Of a stretch of DNA of 64,000 nt, positions 43,764-51,516 are shown in pieces; position 1 is the stretch's first letter; every line of letters starts with the position of its first letter. The notes beneath the pieces are model-generated. The model searched no databases, was not told the origin of the DNA, and saw only the letters and a program-made list of their open reading frames with translations. The stretch is from positions 1-64,000 of the forward strand of contig JAMBOW010000006.1 in the NCBI GenBank assembly GCA_023715865.1. The letters run 5' to 3'. Origin of the DNA: Neobacillus mesonae. GTDB lineage: Bacteria; Bacillota; Bacilli; Paenibacillales; Paenibacillaceae. Made by a program: the position numbers and the translations under genes.

Positions 43764-46385
43764 ATGAAGGCCAGTGAAATCCGTTCCAAATGGATCGAAT
43801 TTTTCGCATCCAAAAACCATAAAATTGAACCAAGCGCATCACTAGTACCTCACAACGATCCATCTTTGCTGTGGATCAATGCAGGGATGGCTCCGCTTAA
43901 ACAATATTTTGACGGACGTGTGAAGCCTGAGAATCCGCGTCTTGCCAACTCGCAAAAATGTATCCGTACCAATGATATTGAAAATGTCGGTAAAACACGC
44001 AGACACCATACCTTTTTCGAAATGCTCGGTAATTTCTCTATCGGCGACTACTTCAAAGAAGAGACCATCACTTGGGCATGGGAATTTTTGACTGATAAAA
44101 AATGGATTGGTTTTGATCCGGAACGCTTGTCCGTTACGGTATATCCAGAGGATGAAGAAGCATTCAAACTGTGGAATGAAAAAATCGGATTGCCAGCAGA
44201 GCGTATTATCAAGCTTGAGGATAACTTCTGGGATATTGGTGAAGGTCCTTGCGGTCCTTGTACTGAAATTTTCTATGATCGCGGCGAAGCATACGGCAAT
44301 GACCCGAACGATCCAGAATTATTTCCAGGCGGAGAGAACGAACGTTACCTGGAAGTATGGAACCTGGTATTCTCTCAATTCAACCATAATAAAGACGGCA
44401 GCTATACACCGCTTCCGAACAAAAATATTGATACAGGAGCAGGTCTGGAGCGTCTGACTTCCATTTTGCAGGATGTTGACTCCAACTTTGATACCGATCT
44501 GTTCCAGCCAATGATTCAGCGCACTGCTGAGCTCGCTGGTGTGAAATACAACGACAGTGTAGAAATTGATGTTGCGCTTAAAGTTATTGCTGACCATATC
44601 CGTACAGTGGCTTTCGCAGTGGGAGACGGGGTATTGCCTTCAAATGAAGGACGCGGTTACGTTATCCGCCGTTTGCTGCGCCGTGCTGTACGATACGGAA
44701 AAGTTCTTGGTCTTGATCGTCCGTTCATGTATCAATTGACACAGCAAGTAGCAGACGTTATGGGTGTATACTATCCTGAGGTTATCGACAAACAAGAATT
44801 TATCGCCAAAGTTGTGAAGACCGAAGAGGAACGCTTCCATGAGACACTGAGCGACGGTTTGGCTATCCTGGCAGACATCAGCGGTCAAGCTAAAGCAGCG
44901 GGTCTTACAGTGATCAACGGACAAGACGCGTTTAAATTGTATGACACCTATGGATTCCCATTCGATTTGACAGAGGATTATGCTGCAGAGCATGGTCTGA
45001 CTGTAGACCGTGAAGGTTTTGATGCAGCGATGCAGGAACAGCGTGATCGTGCACGTGCTGCGCGTCATGAGAATGAAAGTATGAAGGTACAAGGCGGAGC
45101 ACTCTCCGATCTGACGGTTAAAAGTGAATTTGTTGGATATAATGACCTCGTGACAGAAGCTACCGTCGTGGCCCTTATCCACAATGATGGGCAAGTCGAT
45201 ACCGTAAGCGAGGGAGACAATTGCCAGGTCGTTCTGGACGTTACTCCTTTCTATGCAGAAAGCGGCGGACAGGTCAGCGATAAAGGTCTTCTGCGCGGCG
45301 CAAGCGCAGTGGCTAAAGTAGACGGTCTGTTTAAAGCTCCGCTTGGCCAGCATGTTCATATCGTAAATATTGAAGCGGGTGAACTCCGTGTAGGCGACAA
45401 AATCAAAGCAGAAGTAGACAAGACAAGCCGGGATGCTATCGTTAAGAACCACACGGCAACACACTTGCTGCATAAAGCGCTAAAAGAAGTGCTTGGTGAT
45501 CATGTAAACCAAGCAGGTTCACTCGTAGAACCGGGACGTCTTCGTTTTGACTTCTCCCATTTTGGCAGCATTACACCGGAAGAGCTTGTGGAAATTGAAC
45601 ATAAAGTAAATGAGCAAATCTGGAATCAAATTGATGTTGTCATTGAATACAAATCGATTGAAGAAGCAAAGGCTATGGGAGCAATGGCATTGTTTGGCGA
45701 AAAATACGGCGACATTGTCCGCGTTGTTCAAGTAGGAAATTACAGCTTGGAGCTATGCGGCGGCTGCCATGTCAACAATACCTCTGAAATTGGACTCTTC
45801 AAGCTGGTCAGCGAAAGCGGGATTGGTTCAGGTGTAAGACGGATCGAGGCTCTTACAGGCCGTGGTGCTTACGAGTACATGGAAGGTCAGCTGGATCTGT
45901 TGAAGCAGTCGGCAGCACTGCTCAAGTCTAATTTGAATGATGTTCCTAAACGTATCGATTCTCTTCATGTACAAGTGAAGGAGCTTACTCGCGAGAACGA
46001 ATCCCTGCAAGGCAAACTTAGCGCAATTGAAGCAGGCCAGCTCACGGATAAAGTGGTTCAGCATGGTGATACCAAGCTGCTTGTGAGCCGAGTCGAAGTA
46101 TCGGGAATGGATGCACTGCGGACACTCGCTGATGAGCTTAAAGTCAAATTGCCGGACACAGTGCTCGTTCTTGGGGCAGCGATTGAAGATAAAGTAAACT
46201 TTGTCGTTGTTGTTCCTCAGGAGCATGTGAAAAAAGGTCTGCATGCGGGTAAAATTGTTAAAGAGGTAGCTGGTATCTGCGGCGGAGGCGGAGGCGGCCG
46301 TCCTGATATGGCGCAAGCCGGCGCTAAGGACGCTTCGAAGCTTGATGAAGCCCTGCGTGCAGCTGAACAGCTCATTGCTGGTTAA
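43764..46385 (+). CDS. alaS: Alanyl-tRNA synthetase
   Basis: The 873-aa enzyme has the class II core (INAGMAPLKQYFDG, HHTFFEMLGNFSIGDYF, GAGLERLTSIL). The editing domain has the HTATHLLHKAL zinc-site histidines and the CGGCHVNNTSEIG motif. The C-terminal C-Ala domain contains GGGGGGRPDMAQAG. A GGAGG site precedes the start. It is controlled by the T-box leader upstream and followed by ireB and ruvX, the typical Firmicutes order. Confidence 0.97.
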   Translation: MKASEIRSKWIEFFASKNHKIEPSASLVPHNDPSLLWINAGMAPLKQYFDGRVKPENPRLANSQKCIRTNDIENVGKTRRHHTFFEMLGNFSIGDYFKEETITWAWEFLTDKKWIGFDPERLSVTVYPEDEEAFKLWNEKIGLPAERIIKLEDNFWDIGEGPCGPCTEIFYDRGEAYGNDPNDPELFPGGENERYLEVWNLVFSQFNHNKDGSYTPLPNKNIDTGAGLERLTSILQDVDSNFDTDLFQPMIQRTAELAGVKYNDSVEIDVALKVIADHIRTVAFAVGDGVLPSNEGRGYVIRRLLRRAVRYGKVLGLDRPFMYQLTQQVADVMGVYYPEVIDKQEFIAKVVKTEEERFHETLSDGLAILADISGQAKAAGLTVINGQDAFKLYDTYGFPFDLTEDYAAEHGLTVDREGFDAAMQEQRDRARAARHENESMKVQGGALSDLTVKSEFVGYNDLVTEATVVALIHNDGQVDTVSEGDNCQVVLDVTPFYAESGGQVSDKGLLRGASAVAKVDGLFKAPLGQHVHIVNIEAGELRVGDKIKAEVDKTSRDAIVKNHTATHLLHKALKEVLGDHVNQAGSLVEPGRLRFDFSHFGSITPEELVEIEHKVNEQIWNQIDVVIEYKSIEEAKAMGAMALFGEKYGDIVRVVQVGNYSLELCGGCHVNNTSEIGLFKLVSESGIGSGVRRIEALTGRGAYEYMEGQLDLLKQSAALLKSNLNDVPKRIDSLHVQVKELTRENESLQGKLSAIEAGQLTDKVVQHGDTKLLVSRVEVSGMDALRTLADELKVKLPDTVLVLGAAIEDKVNFVVVVPQEHVKKGLHAGKIVKEVAGICGGGGGGRPDMAQAGAKDASKLDEALRAAEQLIAG

Positions 46386-46531
46386 CATTTTGACGCTGAC
46401 TGCAAAAAGATAAAATACTCACTTTCTTTGCTATATTTCCAAAGCGCCAAAATATGTTATGATATAGAAGAAATCAATTCGGCATGGCAGGAGTTTACAC
46501 TCTTGCCTTATGCAGGAGCGAGGTGTCATAA

Positions 46532-46792
46532 GTGGACTCCATGGATAAGACAGTTAAATTTAATGTCAAGGGCGATGAGGAAGAAGCCTCTTCACAAGAG
46601 ATTCTTCTAAAGGTATACGATTCGTTGCTGGAGAAAGAATATAACCCGATTAACCAAATCGTAGGTTATCTTATTTCCGGGGATCCTGCCTATATCCCTC
46701 GTCACAACAATGCCAGAAGTCTGGTCCGCAAAAAAGAACGCGACGAACTGATTGAGGAACTGGTACGTTCTTATCTGGCCAATCACCGGTAA
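46532..46792 (+). CDS. ireB: IreB family regulatory phosphoprotein
   Basis: The 86-aa protein of the former DUF965 family (YrzL) contains NPINQIVGYLISGDPAYIPRHNNAR, the family's most conserved stretch. In Enterococcus, IreB is a substrate of the IreK kinase and affects cephalosporin resistance; the Thr residue sits in the N-terminal DKTVKFNV segment, present here. The start is GTG 46532 behind AGGTG; an ATG at 46541 is also in frame. The alaS-ireB-ruvX-yrzB order is conserved. Confidence 0.92.
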   Translation: MDSMDKTVKFNVKGDEEEASSQEILLKVYDSLLEKEYNPINQIVGYLISGDPAYIPRHNNARSLVRKKERDELIEELVRSYLANHR

Positions 46793-46807
46793 GAATAGGA
46801 GAAATGA

Positions 46808-47224
46808 ATGAAGATTTTGGGTTTGGATTATGGCGACCGCAGAATTGGTGTCGCGATCAGTGATGCCTTTGGCTGGACTGCCCAGGGATTGGAAGTAATA
46901 GAACGGCGCCGGGATGGGGATGAATTCGAACGAATCACTGCTATCGTGCAGGAGCATGAAGTGAGTGAAATCGTCGTTGGTTTACCTAAAAACATGAACG
47001 GCACCGTGGGTCCTCGCGGTGAGCTTTGCATGGAATTTGCAGAGAAGCTGCGTGCGACATTGGACTTGCCCGTTCACCTGTGGGATGAGAGGCTGAGCAC
47101 CGTATCGGCGGAACGAACGCTCGTTGAAGCGGACGTCAGCCGAAAGAAGCGCAAGAAGGTTGTGGATAAACTAGCCGCAAGCTTAATATTGCAAAATTAT
47201 TTAGACGCCAAAAGTACAAGGTGA
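46808..47224 (+). CDS. ruvX: RuvX/YqgF family Holliday junction resolvase
   Basis: The 138-aa RNase H-like protein starts MKILGLDYGDRRIGVAISD with the first catalytic Asp. EIVVGLPKNMNGTVG follows, and LWDERLSTVSAERTL carries later acidic residues. The family is also linked to pre-16S rRNA processing. AGGAG precedes the start. The stop lies 14 bases before the next start. Confidence 0.93.
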   Translation: MKILGLDYGDRRIGVAISDAFGWTAQGLEVIERRRDGDEFERITAIVQEHEVSEIVVGLPKNMNGTVGPRGELCMEFAEKLRATLDLPVHLWDERLSTVSAERTLVEADVSRKKRKKVVDKLAASLILQNYLDAKSTR

Positions 47225-47238
47225 GGGGGAAGCAGGCT

Positions 47239-47547
47239 ATGACGGATAATCGTTTGGGTATGGACGAGGATCGCGAGATTATTTATATTACGGATGAAGA
47301 GGGTAATGATGAGGAGTTTGAAGTCCTCATGACCTTTGATGTCGATGGATCTGACGCAAAATACATGATGGTCGTTCCCGTGGAAACAGAAGAAGATGAA
47401 GATGAGTCAGAGGTTTATGCATTCCGCTATGAAGAAGAAGGGGATGACATTAAACTGTTTATGATTCAGGATGAGGCTGAATGGGCGATCGTTGAAGAAA
47501 CATTCAATACCCTTGTTGCGCAAGAAGAAGACGAGGAGAATGTATAG
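47239..47547 (+). CDS. DUF1292 family protein (YrzB-like), first copy
   Basis: A very acidic protein of 102 aa with the DUF1292 pattern (DEEGNDEEFEVLMTFD, YMMVVP, EVYAFRYEEEGDDIKL, EEWAIVEE-like EAEWAIVEETF). Function unknown. ATG 47239 follows GAGGGGGAAG. It is directly followed by a paralogue at 47548. Confidence 0.88.
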   Translation: MTDNRLGMDEDREIIYITDEEGNDEEFEVLMTFDVDGSDAKYMMVVPVETEEDEDESEVYAFRYEEEGDDIKLFMIQDEAEWAIVEETFNTLVAQEEDEENV

Positions 47548-47865
47548 ATGACCGAGTTTCCTTTTTCAAGAGCGGATCTTGTCGTTACGACTCGCTTAAG
47601 AGAAGCGTTTGGATCTGAGGTTGAACTGGAAGATGAGAATGGGAAATCCATTCCCTATGAACTTCTGGCTGAGTTTGAGGTATTTGGTCAAGGTTATGCT
47701 GTTTTGCAAGCTGTAAAAAGCAAGTATGATGAGTACGAGCTGCTTCGAGTTGAATACAATGGAGAAGACGGGAAGCCGGAGCTTTTGACCATTGAGGATG
47801 ACGAGGAATGGGAGAACATTGCAGAACTGTATGACGAATGGTCATTACCGGATGACGAAGGTTAG
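47548..47865 (+). CDS. DUF1292 family protein, second copy
   Basis: An acidic protein of 105 aa. LEDENGKSIPYELLAEFEV and YELLRVEYNGEDGKPELLTI and EEWENIAELYDEW follow the same scheme as the preceding protein, so it is a diverged tandem duplicate. Its ATG directly follows the stop of the first copy, with GAGGAG (47533-47538) as ribosome site. Confidence 0.85.
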   Translation: MTEFPFSRADLVVTTRLREAFGSEVELEDENGKSIPYELLAEFEVFGQGYAVLQAVKSKYDEYELLRVEYNGEDGKPELLTIEDDEEWENIAELYDEWSLPDDEG

Positions 47866-47867
47866 TA

Positions 47868-47901
47868 CAAATCAGGCACCTCTACCGAGGTGCCTGATTT
47901 G
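47868..47901. terminator. Hairpin after the DUF1292 pair
   Basis: A perfect 15-bp stem (47868-47882 with 47887-47901) with a TACC loop. It has ATTTG at the end and no T-run, so it may be only part of the termination region; a second hairpin follows at 47936. Confidence 0.7.
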
Positions 47902-47935
47902 TATGTTATCATAGTATGTATTATAGAACTTATGG

Positions 47936-47961
47936 AAAGGGCGGAGCAGTCCGCTCTTTTT
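47936..47961 (+). terminator. Terminator upstream of mltG
   Basis: GGGCGGA (47939-47945) pairs with TCCGCTC (47950-47956), one G-U pair, with loop GCAG, flanked by A and T runs. Nearly the same hairpin closes bofC at 1637-1663. Confidence 0.85.
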
Positions 47962-47986
47962 AGCTGTGAAGGGGTGGAAATCTTTT

Positions 47987-49039
47987 TTGAAAGCAAAATA
48001 TTTCAGACGGTTGATCGTACTCATCGTACTTATTGTGTTGATATTAGGCGGCGCTTTGTATGCATGGCAATCCATGAAGCCAGTGGCCTCATCGGATGAG
48101 CCGGTCGTCTTTACGATTGAACCCGGGACAGGCACTTCAGGTATTGCGGATTTACTCGAACAAAACGGACTTATCCGCAACGCTTTATTGTTTAAAGCTT
48201 ATTTGAAGCTGAATGACGAAGGCGCGAATTTTCAGGCGGGGACTTATGCTTTTAATCCAGGTTTAACCTATGATGAAATCATTGCCTCGCTCAATAACGG
48301 GGACGTACAAAAGGAAGAAATGCTGAGATTTACAATACCGGAGGGCTACACATTAAAACAGATTGCCGAAAAGCTTGAAGCTGAGGGGATAACGGACAGT
48401 AAAATATTTATGGAGCTTGTGCAGGATAAAGAGCTGTTCAATGATATTCCGATGGTAGCTTCAATCACGGATAATGAAAATTATCGATATGTCCTTGAAG
48501 GATATTTATTCCCTGATACCTACGAGATGAAAAAAGACAGCACAGCGGAGGATATTATTAGGCGTATGCTGACAGAGATGCAGGATAGACTGGATAATAT
48601 TCCTAATCTTGACTCCAAGCTGAAGGAGCGCGGGTTGACTTTGCATAAGCTGCTTACGGCAGCTTCGCTGATTGAGCGGGAAGTCGTTGTAGATGAAGAA
48701 AGACCGCTGGTAGCTGGTGTCATATACAACAGGCTTGAGCAGGGGATGAGGCTCGAGATGGATGCGACGGTGCAATATTTGCTGGACAAGCAGAAAGAGC
48801 GGCTCTTGTATAAAGATCTTGAAGTAGAGAGTCCATATAATACGTATCGAAATAAAGGACTGCCTCCAGGACCTATAGCCAGCCCGAGTATAAGCGCAAT
48901 TGAGGCTGCACTTGCGCCAAAGGCTTCTAATTACCTATTTTATGTCACCAAAAAAGATGGAAGCTCTGAGCATCTATTTGCAGAAACGTATGAAGAGCAT
49001 TTGAAGAATATTGAGAAGAGTAATGAAAGCGCGAAATAA
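47987..49039 (+). CDS. mltG: Endolytic murein transglycosylase MltG
   Basis: MltG cuts nascent glycan strands at the membrane. The 350-aa protein has one N-terminal span (about residues 9-28) and a LysM-like segment (FTIPEGYTLKQIAEKL). The catalytic region contains LIEREVVVDEERPLVAGVIYNRLEQGM with the active Glu, then YNTYRNKGLPPGPIASPS. TTG 47987 fits AAGGGGTGG (47969-47977); a GTG at 47966 lies before that site. Equivalent to YrrL. The next gene starts 13 bases after the stop. Confidence 0.93.
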   Translation: MKAKYFRRLIVLIVLIVLILGGALYAWQSMKPVASSDEPVVFTIEPGTGTSGIADLLEQNGLIRNALLFKAYLKLNDEGANFQAGTYAFNPGLTYDEIIASLNNGDVQKEEMLRFTIPEGYTLKQIAEKLEAEGITDSKIFMELVQDKELFNDIPMVASITDNENYRYVLEGYLFPDTYEMKKDSTAEDIIRRMLTEMQDRLDNIPNLDSKLKERGLTLHKLLTAASLIEREVVVDEERPLVAGVIYNRLEQGMRLEMDATVQYLLDKQKERLLYKDLEVESPYNTYRNKGLPPGPIASPSISAIEAALAPKASNYLFYVTKKDGSSEHLFAETYEEHLKNIEKSNESAK

Positions 49040-49052
49040 CGGAGGGATCGCT

Positions 49053-49982
49053 TTGACACGGCCTTATGAATTATTAGTAACAGCCTCTGATTTACAGGAA
49101 GCGGAGCGTCTGCTGAAAGCAGGCGCGGATGCTTTGTTAATAGGGGAAGATCGTTTTGGAATGCGGCTGCCTGGTAGTTTTACACTCGATCAAATAACCG
49201 AAGCTGTCAGCCTTGCACAGAAGCACAATGCTAAAATTTATGTCTCTATGAATAATATTATGAGTAATGAATTGCTCGCAGTCATTCCGGAATATGTACG
49301 TGCCCTTGGTGAGGCAGGAGTGAGCGGGGTTGAATTCAATGATCCTTCTGTACTGAGCGCTGTTAAAGGAAATGCACCGGAGCTCAAGCTGCACTGGAAC
49401 GCAGAAATGACCTCAACGAACTATAGAACCGCTAACTATTGGGGAAGTAAAGGCGCAAGCCGCGTTGTTCTCGCCAGAGAACTGAATATGGATGAAAATG
49501 TAGAGATGATGGACCTTCTGGAGGTAGAAGCACAGGTTCAAATCCATGGCATGACAAACATTTATCATTCCCGGCGTCAGCTGGTAGCAAGCTATATGCA
49601 GCAGCAGGGGCGCCCAGTCGAAGGGGATCTGGGGTTGTCTCGAGGGCTGTTCCTTATTGAGGCTGAGCGCAGGGATGAGAAGTTCCCTATCTATCAGGAT
49701 ATAAACGGAACTCATATTATGAGCTCTGAGGATATATGCATCATGGAAGACTTGCATCTGCTGCTGGCTGCCGGCGTACATTCTCTTAAGATTGAAGGGA
49801 TACTTAAGAGCACGGCATACAATGAAGCGGTGGTCCGTGCCTATCGGAAGGCCATCGATACGTATATCGCAGATCCTACTGCCTATGCTTTCAATGAAGA
49901 ATGGCTTGATGAAGTGCGCCGGCTGCAAGATCCCGAGCGAGAGCTGTCATTCGGATTTTTCTACAAAGAACAAGTATATTGA
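49053..49982 (+). CDS. U32 family protein, TrhP1/YrrN-like
   Basis: The 309-aa TIM-barrel protein begins RPYELLVTASDLQEAERLLKAGADALLIG and has the late U32 motif HSLKIEGILKSTAYNEAVVRAYRKAID. The family's cysteine-rich motif is replaced by IHGMTNIYHSRRQLVAS, as I recall for YrrN. In B. subtilis YrrN and YrrO are needed for prephenate-dependent 5-hydroxyuridine at tRNA position 34; older annotations call them peptidases. The start is TTG 49053 after GGAGGG. Confidence 0.87.
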   Translation: MTRPYELLVTASDLQEAERLLKAGADALLIGEDRFGMRLPGSFTLDQITEAVSLAQKHNAKIYVSMNNIMSNELLAVIPEYVRALGEAGVSGVEFNDPSVLSAVKGNAPELKLHWNAEMTSTNYRTANYWGSKGASRVVLARELNMDENVEMMDLLEVEAQVQIHGMTNIYHSRRQLVASYMQQQGRPVEGDLGLSRGLFLIEAERRDEKFPIYQDINGTHIMSSEDICIMEDLHLLLAAGVHSLKIEGILKSTAYNEAVVRAYRKAIDTYIADPTAYAFNEEWLDEVRRLQDPERELSFGFFYKEQVY

Positions 49983-50003
49983 TTCGAGGTGCAAATAGGT
50001 AAA

Positions 50004-51332
50004 ATGGAAACATTAACGAAACGGAAGTATTCCGGCAAGCGTAATCGGCTGGCTAAGCCTGAGCTTCTCGCTCCTGCAGGGAATCTGGAGAAATTGAAAT
50101 TTGCCGTTCATTATGGTGCAGATGCTGTGTATATTGGAGGTCAGAAATATGGCCTCCGTTCGAATGCGGACAATTTCAGCTTTGAGGAAATGCGTGAAGG
50201 CGTGGAATTTGCCAAGAAGTATGGAGCTAAAGTGTTTGTAGCAACCAACATCTATGCTCACAATGAAGATATTGATGGTATAGAAGCTTATCTGAAAAAT
50301 CTTTACGAGGCAGGCATTGCTGCGATCATCGTTGCCGATCCGGCCATCATTGAGGTTGCTCAGCGTGTGACTCCCGGGATGGAGGTTCATCTCAGTACTC
50401 AGCAGTCTACAATAAACTGGCAGGCTGTACAGTTTTGGAAAGAAGAAGGCCTTCCGCGTGTTGTACTTGGGCGCGAGGCAAGCTTTGAGGAAATTCAAGA
50501 GATTAAAGCTCACGTTGATATTGAAATTGAAGCTTTCATTCATGGCGCAATGTGTTCCTCTTATTCAGGGCGCTGCGTGCTGTCCAACCACTTTACAGAC
50601 CGTGACTCCAACCGCGGGGGCTGCTGCCAATCATGCCGCTGGAAATATGACCTGTTTGAAGATGCTCGCGAGGAAGGTGTCTGGGTGTCCGAGGAAGACA
50701 TGAAGAACTCACGTGTGCTTCAAAATTTTGAGCTGGGTGTCAATCAGATTCCGCTCTATGACAAGACCGATCAGGCGTTTTCCATGGGATCCAAGGACTT
50801 GTGTATGCTTGAGCACGTTCCTGACCTGATTGATGTCGGCATTGACTCCTTCAAAATTGAAGGCCGAATGAAATCGATCCATTATGTGGCTACTGTAGTT
50901 AATGTATATCGTCAGGCCATCGATTCGTATATGGAAGATCCGGACAATTACGTTCTCAAGCCTGAATGGCTGGAGGAAATTCAGAAGGCAGCGAACCGGC
51001 CGCTCAATACCGGATTTTTCTATGATACCCCAGATCATGAAGACCATATTTATGAGCCTGAAGAAAAAGCGGTTCCTTATGATTTTGCAGGCCTTGTGAT
51101 GGATTATGACGCAGAAACGCAAATGGCAACGATTCAGCAGCGTAATTACTTTAAACCAGGCAGTGAAATCGAGTTTTTTGGACCGGACGGAACCTTTTTC
51201 AAACAAAAGGTAAGCGAAATTTTTGATGAACAAGGAAATTCGCTCGACGCAGCTCGTCATCCTTTGCAGCTTGTTAAGATGAAGGTTGATCAACCCGTAG
51301 CTTATTTTGACATGATGCGCAAGAAAAAATAG
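50004..51332 (+). CDS. U32 family protein, TrhP2/YrrO-like
   Basis: The 442-aa partner of the preceding gene has KPELLAPAGNLEKLKFAVHYGADAVYIGG and the U32 signature EAFIHGAMCSSYSGRCVLSNH. A Cys cluster follows (GGCCQSCRWKYDL), likely the Fe-S ligands, then FKIEGRMKSIHYVATVVNVYRQAID and a C-terminal beta domain. The start is ATG 50004 with GAGGTG 12 bases upstream; GTG 49989 is possible. It probably hydroxylates tRNA wobble uridine together with the YrrN-like protein. Confidence 0.9.
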   Translation: METLTKRKYSGKRNRLAKPELLAPAGNLEKLKFAVHYGADAVYIGGQKYGLRSNADNFSFEEMREGVEFAKKYGAKVFVATNIYAHNEDIDGIEAYLKNLYEAGIAAIIVADPAIIEVAQRVTPGMEVHLSTQQSTINWQAVQFWKEEGLPRVVLGREASFEEIQEIKAHVDIEIEAFIHGAMCSSYSGRCVLSNHFTDRDSNRGGCCQSCRWKYDLFEDAREEGVWVSEEDMKNSRVLQNFELGVNQIPLYDKTDQAFSMGSKDLCMLEHVPDLIDVGIDSFKIEGRMKSIHYVATVVNVYRQAIDSYMEDPDNYVLKPEWLEEIQKAANRPLNTGFFYDTPDHEDHIYEPEEKAVPYDFAGLVMDYDAETQMATIQQRNYFKPGSEIEFFGPDGTFFKQKVSEIFDEQGNSLDAARHPLQLVKMKVDQPVAYFDMMRKKK

Positions 51333-51348
51333 ATTGCAGCAGGACTAA

Positions 51349-51384
51349 AGCCCTCGTATATCGGCAAACGAGGGCTATTTATTT
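51349..51384 (+). terminator. Terminator after the U32 pair
   Basis: AGCCCTCG (51349-51356) pairs with CGAGGGCT (51369-51376) with a 12-base loop, followed by ATTTATTT. Confidence 0.75.
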
Positions 51385-51516
51385 ATAGTGGAAATAGGAA
51401 AAAAGATACATTTATTTTCTAAAAAAGCAAAGGTTTTGGAAGAAACTTGTCGAAATAAATGTTAATACTAGAATTTTACATAACGATGACAATTTATTAC
51501 GGCGGGTGAACAGAAA

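Noticed and set aside
44640..45473. 277-codon minus-strand frame
   Set aside because: Antisense to the alaS core; no ribosome site or family motif.
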